This document shows, in pieces, positions 63,658 to 64,000 of a DNA stretch of 64,000 bases (positions within the stretch are counted from its first letter, which is position 1; every line of letters begins with the position of its first letter). Made by a program: the position numbers and the translations under genes. The notes beneath the pieces were generated by a model that was not told the origin of the DNA, did no database searches, and saw only the letters and a program-made list of their open reading frames with translations. The DNA lies in NCBI RefSeq assembly GCF_021568315.1, contig NZ_JAKGSI010000001.1:558001-622000 (forward strand), written 5' to 3'. The DNA is from Corynebacterium uropygiale. GTDB taxonomy: Bacteria; Actinomycetota; Actinomycetes; Mycobacteriales; Mycobacteriaceae.

Positions 63658-64000
63658 AGTCTGATGCCTTTCAATGATGCTGCACGGATGACTTGAGTGA
63701 GATCAATCGCCGTATCCGCGTAGCGCTGAGTTGTAGTGATTGAGGAGTGCCCGAGAGCTCTTTGCACCGCGACAAGGTCGTGCCCGGTCGCGTTATATGC
63801 GGTTGTCGCGAACCGGTGTCTGAGCGTGTGCAGTGTCCAATTGCCAGGGAGGGCTCGCGATGCCAGGTGACATACCCAACGAGGAGATAGGTGCCCGTGA
63901 TCGTTGCCAGGGAAGATGTAACCCCCATATGGGGCTAATTCCCGCATGGATGTGAGCAACGTCTCAGTAAGTGGGAGGAGGCGGGCTTTCCCGCCCTTAC
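63654..64000 (-). CDS. Tyrosine recombinase/integrase (5' end outside window)
   Basis: C-terminal 115 residues of a phage-type integrase. KGGKARLLPLTETL is followed by HTLRHRFATT (His-x-x-Arg), ALGHSSITTTQRYAD with catalytic Tyr; the N-terminal domain and first Arg are beyond the window. Probably the enzyme for tRNA-fMet integration, and it is translationally coupled to parA. A XerC-like dimer resolvase is the alternative. Confidence 0.88.
   Translation of the reverse strand, partial: KGGKARLLPLTETLLTSMRELAPYGGYIFPGNDHGHLSPRWVCHLASRALPGNWTLHTLRHRFATTAYNATGHDLVAVQRALGHSSITTTQRYADTAIDLTQVIRAASLKGIRL

Larger units (their letters stand above)
26829..64000. mobile_element. Integrative and conjugative element (right end beyond window)
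   Basis: From tRNA-fMet to the window end the genes form one conjugative element: repressor, excisionase-like protein, initiator with internal origin-like cluster, full type IV secretion set, VirD4 coupling protein, MobF relaxase, cargo, methyltransferase-helicase, ParA/ribbon-helix-helix pair and a tyrosine recombinase at the far end. No chromosomal housekeeping gene interrupts it. Base composition drops compared with the left half, most clearly in 55,550-56,230. A plasmid joined here by misassembly is the alternative, but the tRNA-derived protein tail argues for true integration. Confidence 0.88.

Noticed and set aside
63654-64000. Claim of attR near the window end
   Set aside because: No repeat of the tRNA-fMet 3' end is present before base 64000, so the right end must be outside.

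Overview
The window looks like the chromosome of a high-GC actinobacterium of the Mycobacteriales, most likely Corynebacterium or a close relative. Two things point there. The gene order adnA-adnB-K+ channel-nudC-uvrD2 ... Zn metalloprotease/PDZ-Lon ... UPF0182 is the arrangement known from mycobacteria and corynebacteria. The right half is a conjugative element with an SCO6880-type actinobacterial secretion system. No 16S or other species marker is present, so the species is left open.

Region 1 (1-17,800) is core chromosome. A translationally coupled cluster encodes the AdnAB double-strand-break resection helicase-nuclease (adnA is cut by the window edge), a TrkA-type K+ channel, a NudC-like NAD(H) pyrophosphatase and the UvrD2 helicase. 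It is followed by an orphan TOMM leader-binding-like protein, an Hsp20 chaperone with a 17-bp palindrome upstream, a DUF2342 metalloprotease, a PDZ-Lon protease, a lipoprotein, a PPA1309 protein and a large UPF0182 membrane protein.

Region 2 (17,800-26,100) is a catabolic island for 3-(3-hydroxyphenyl)propionate-type aromatics: mhpBDFE (+), an IclR regulator (-), mhpC (+) and mhpA (-). All five enzymatic steps from MhpA to MhpE/F are present. A 17-bp palindrome, GTTCC-N7-(G/A)GAAC, occurs once in front of mhpB, once between iclR and mhpC, and once in front of mhpA; it is the probable IclR operator. Beside it lies a decayed aldo/keto reductase fused by deletion to the tail of a MerR regulator.

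Region 3 (26,755-end) starts at an initiator tRNA-Met gene that serves as the left boundary of an integrative and conjugative element of at least 37 kb; its other end lies beyond the window. Its left end has a repressor whose last codons are read from the tRNA antisense strand, a small excisionase-like protein, a 51-aa ORF and a winged-helix initiator protein with an origin-like cluster inside its gene (two DnaA-box-like sites, four iterons, an AT-rich stretch). Then comes a single long operon (28,959-46,208) for a type IV secretion system: VirB2-, VirB6-, VirB8- and VirB4-like proteins, an SCO6880 protein, a three-domain cell-wall hydrolase, a secreted cutinase and a VirD4 coupling protein. 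The MobF relaxase-helicase (46,589-50,992) runs towards it. A cargo zone (51,239-56,226) carries an HNH nuclease, two HTH proteins, HicAB, a serine resolvase and an Abi/HEPN-like protein. The right part holds a 1,958-aa methyltransferase-helicase (DarB-like), a very acidic small protein, a ribbon-helix-helix ParB-like protein, ParA and a tyrosine recombinase; the last three are translationally coupled.

The most striking non-coding feature is a set of three arrays of exactly 8-bp-phased TGACGGCT octamers in mixed orientation (46,369; 62,264; 62,814). They look like an omega-type centromere/operator system for the ParA/ribbon-helix-helix pair, which, with the origin-like cluster, suggests that the excised element replicates and is partitioned as a plasmid.
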